Shown here piece after piece: positions 5,355 to 7,216 of a DNA stretch of 7,216 nt. The stretch lies in assembly GCA_003601795.1 (NCBI GenBank), contig PIXU01000244.1:1-7216 (forward strand), given 5' to 3'. The notes under the pieces are model-generated. The model saw only the letters and a list, made by a program, of their open reading frames with translations. It searched no databases and was not told the origin of the DNA. This DNA comes from Candidatus Methanophagales archaeon (GTDB taxonomy: Archaea; Halobacteriota; Syntropharchaeia; Alkanophagales; Methanospirareceae). The position numbers and the translations under genes are program-made. Position 1 is the first letter of the stretch. Each line of letters opens with the position of its first letter.

Positions 5355-7216
5355 AGAGGGGGAAGGCAAAGAAAGAATAGGCGTGTTTGTATGCCGATGC
5401 GGTGTGAACATAGGCGGGGTTGTGGATTGCGATGAAGTGGCGAGATATGCCGCGACATTACCCGGGGTTGTCTGCACGTCTGTGAACAAGTTCACATGCT
5501 CAGATTCTGGACAGGCGGACATACAGGAGCATATTCGCAAATATAATTTGAACCGTGTGGTGGTTGCGGCATGCACGCCAAAGACACACGAACCTACTTT
5601 TAGAGTGTGCTGCGAGAAGGCGGGACTGAATCCATATCTTTTTGAGTTCGTTAACATTCGAGACCAGTGTAGCTGGATGCATATATGGGACGCGGCGGGT
5701 GCAACGAAGAAGGCGAAAGATTTAGTTCGGATGGGTGTTTATCGTGCTAAGTTGTTAGAGCCATTGGAGGAATCAGAAGTTGCTGTGAATCAGAATGCGG
5801 TGGTCATAGGCGCAGGAGTTGCGGGAATGCAAGCGGCGATGGACCTTGGGGACATGGGATTCCATGTGTATTTAGTGGAGAAAGAGCCTTCGATTGGGGG
5901 AAGAATGGCTCGATTTGACAAGGTATTCCCAACGAATGACTGCTCTATCTGCATCTTGGGACCAAAGATGGTAGAAGTAGCACGTAATGAAAACATCGAG
6001 ATAATGTCTTATTCTGAAGTAGTGGAAGTAAAAGGATTCGTGGGTAATTTCGAAGTCACGATAGAACACAAGCCGAGGTATATAGATATGGATAAATGCA
6101 CGGGATGTGCGCAATGCGCGGAAAAATGCCCGGTAGAAGTGCCATACGACTTCAACGAAGGATTTGGTACTCGAGGAGCGGCATACGTGCCTTTCCCACA
6201 GGCTGTTCCACTCCGTGCAGTGATAGATTTGGAAAATTGTTTGAGAAGTGAAGGTAAGGACTGTAAAGCCTGTATAAAAGCGTGCGATAGGGATGCGATA
6301 AATTTCTCGCAACAGAAAAAATATAGTAAGGTAAAAGCAGGAGTGATAATAGTAGCGCCGGGGTTCGCAACCTATGACCCGGAGCCGAGAAACGATTATG
6401 GATATGGGATATACGACAACGTGATCACAACGATGGAATTTGAGCGGCTTTTGAATGCCGCTGGTCCTACGGAAGGGCATGTTATAAGACCTTCGGATTG
6501 TAAGGAGCCTATGCGGTTGGGGTTCATCAATTGTGTCGGCTCTCGAGACATGAAGACAAATGTTCATTGCTCAGGTGGTGTCTGCTGCATGTTTAATATG
6601 AAGAATGCGATTTTGCTGAAAGAGAAGCGTCCAGAGATTTCGTGTTACATATTTTATATAGACATAAGAGCGCCATTCAGGGGTTATGAGGAGTTTTATA
6701 CCCGTGCGAGGGACATTGGCATAAGATTCATCCGTGGAAGACCTTCAGAGGTGATAGAGCTCGACACTGGGAATCTGGTGATAAGGGTAGAGGATACGTT
6801 GAAAGGAGAGGTAAGAAATATAGAAGTAGATTTGGTGGTTCTCGGCACAGGTATCGTGCCACATAAGGACATAGAAAAGATATCAAAGATGCTAAAGATA
6901 CCGCGCGCTGCGGATGGTCTGCTTATGGAGGCGCATCCGAAGTTGGGACCGGTAGATACAGTATTAGGGGGTGTATTTGTCGCAGGGTGTGCGTCAGGTC
7001 CGAAGGACATACCCTTTGCAGTTGTCCAGGGGAGTGGAGCAGCATCAAAAGCGGCGAGATTGCTTGTCACGGGAAAGACGAAAATAGAGGGGATAACGGC
7101 AGTCTCGGATGAAAAAAGTTGCATAGGATGTGGGTTATGCGTGGATGTCTGTCCTTATGGAGCGTTGACTCTGGACGAGAAGGAGAACAGGGTGATGGTT
7201 GTCGAAGCGATATGCA
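5329..7216 (+). CDS. hdrA: HdrA, flavin/iron-sulfur subunit of heterodisulfide reductase (3' end outside window)
   Basis: HdrA carries FAD and several [4Fe-4S] clusters and is the bifurcating or confurcating core of soluble Hdr complexes. The frame from ATG 5329 stays open to the right edge (629 codons). In order it shows: an N-terminal cysteine-rich domain with VCRCGVNIGG (21-30) and C49, C57, C82; the FAD-binding VVIGAGVAGMQAA (158-170) and EKEPSIGGRMARF (184-196); a first ferredoxin cluster C257, C260, C263, C267; a second, C304-x7-C312-x2-C315-x3-C319; a segment with CVGSRD (402-407), HCSGGVCC (413-420) and YIDIRAPFRGYEEFY (443-457); a second nucleotide-binding part ending VFVAGCASGPKDIP (549-562); and a C-terminal ferredoxin CIGCGLCVDVCP (598-609). 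ATG 5338 is an alternative start. Overlap with mvhD supports a joint complex. HdrB and HdrC, or a fused module, would be expected further right. Confidence 0.96.
   Translation, partial: MIKMVKSDKEGEGKERIGVFVCRCGVNIGGVVDCDEVARYAATLPGVVCTSVNKFTCSDSGQADIQEHIRKYNLNRVVVAACTPKTHEPTFRVCCEKAGLNPYLFEFVNIRDQCSWMHIWDAAGATKKAKDLVRMGVYRAKLLEPLEESEVAVNQNAVVIGAGVAGMQAAMDLGDMGFHVYLVEKEPSIGGRMARFDKVFPTNDCSICILGPKMVEVARNENIEIMSYSEVVEVKGFVGNFEVTIEHKPRYIDMDKCTGCAQCAEKCPVEVPYDFNEGFGTRGAAYVPFPQAVPLRAVIDLENCLRSEGKDCKACIKACDRDAINFSQQKKYSKVKAGVIIVAPGFATYDPEPRNDYGYGIYDNVITTMEFERLLNAAGPTEGHVIRPSDCKEPMRLGFINCVGSRDMKTNVHCSGGVCCMFNMKNAILLKEKRPEISCYIFYIDIRAPFRGYEEFYTRARDIGIRFIRGRPSEVIELDTGNLVIRVEDTLKGEVRNIEVDLVVLGTGIVPHKDIEKISKMLKIPRAADGLLMEAHPKLGPVDTVLGGVFVAGCASGPKDIPFAVVQGSGAASKAARLLVTGKTKIEGITAVSDEKSCIGCGLCVDVCPYGALTLDEKENRVMVVEAIC

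Noticed and set aside
6238..6285. Non-standard spacing (C-x7-C-x2-C-x3-C) of the second HdrA ferredoxin cluster
   Set aside because: As far as I recall, HdrA proteins commonly have this widened first spacing in the second cluster, so it is a family trait, not a defect.
5872..6567. 231-codon minus-strand frame
   Set aside because: It is the antisense shadow of hdrA, whose cofactor motifs are intact across the whole stretch. The product has no recognisable motif.
1..7216. CRISPR array, tRNA, rRNA, transposase or inverted-repeat-bounded element
   Set aside because: I saw no regularly spaced repeats, cloverleaf sequence, transposase motif or paired terminal repeats by eye.

Overview
The window is archaeal. 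It carries an archaeal SecY, an archaeal-type ribosomal protein uL15, a TATA-binding protein with two TBP repeats, and an MvhD-HdrA pair of the heterodisulfide reductase system. Together these point to an anaerobic euryarchaeote with methanogenesis-type electron transfer. The mix of cytoplasmic Hdr/MvhD genes, moderately AT-rich DNA and a secreted protein with a Pro/Thr linker would suit a Methanophagales (ANME-1)-like or related lineage. That placement is an impression, not a demonstrated result.

Layout. Positions 2-991 (+) hold the 3' part of a Rad50/SbcC-like coiled-coil ATPase that enters from the left edge. It is followed by about 220 bases (992-1209) without an intact gene, containing a short frame that resembles the C-terminal tail of TaqI/Eco57I-like restriction-modification enzymes. 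Next, on the minus strand, come a secreted or membrane-anchored protein (1210-1992) and a broken N-terminal copy of secY (2044-2255). The full secY (2320-3777) and rpl15 (3789-4238) follow, transcribed leftward as rpl15-secY. Hairpin plus T-tract terminators lie after secY and after the secreted-protein gene.

A divergent promoter region (about 4239-4349) separates rpl15-secY from a rightward cluster: tbp (4350-4901), mvhD (4911-5354) and hdrA (5329 to the right edge). The spacing in this cluster is tight (9 bases, then a 26-base overlap), so one transcript is likely. MvhD would pass electrons to the flavin- and iron-sulfur-carrying HdrA for flavin-based electron bifurcation or confurcation. 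TBP is the general transcription factor and plausibly acts on its own divergent promoter.

Most interesting points: a gap-free secY 5' duplication next to the intact gene; back-to-back TATA-like boxes between tbp and rpl15 that may compete for TBP/TFB; a general transcription factor leading an energy-metabolism gene cluster; and a restriction-enzyme-like remnant beside a Rad50-like ATPase. I found no clear new multi-gene system, CRISPR array, tRNA, rRNA or intact mobile element.
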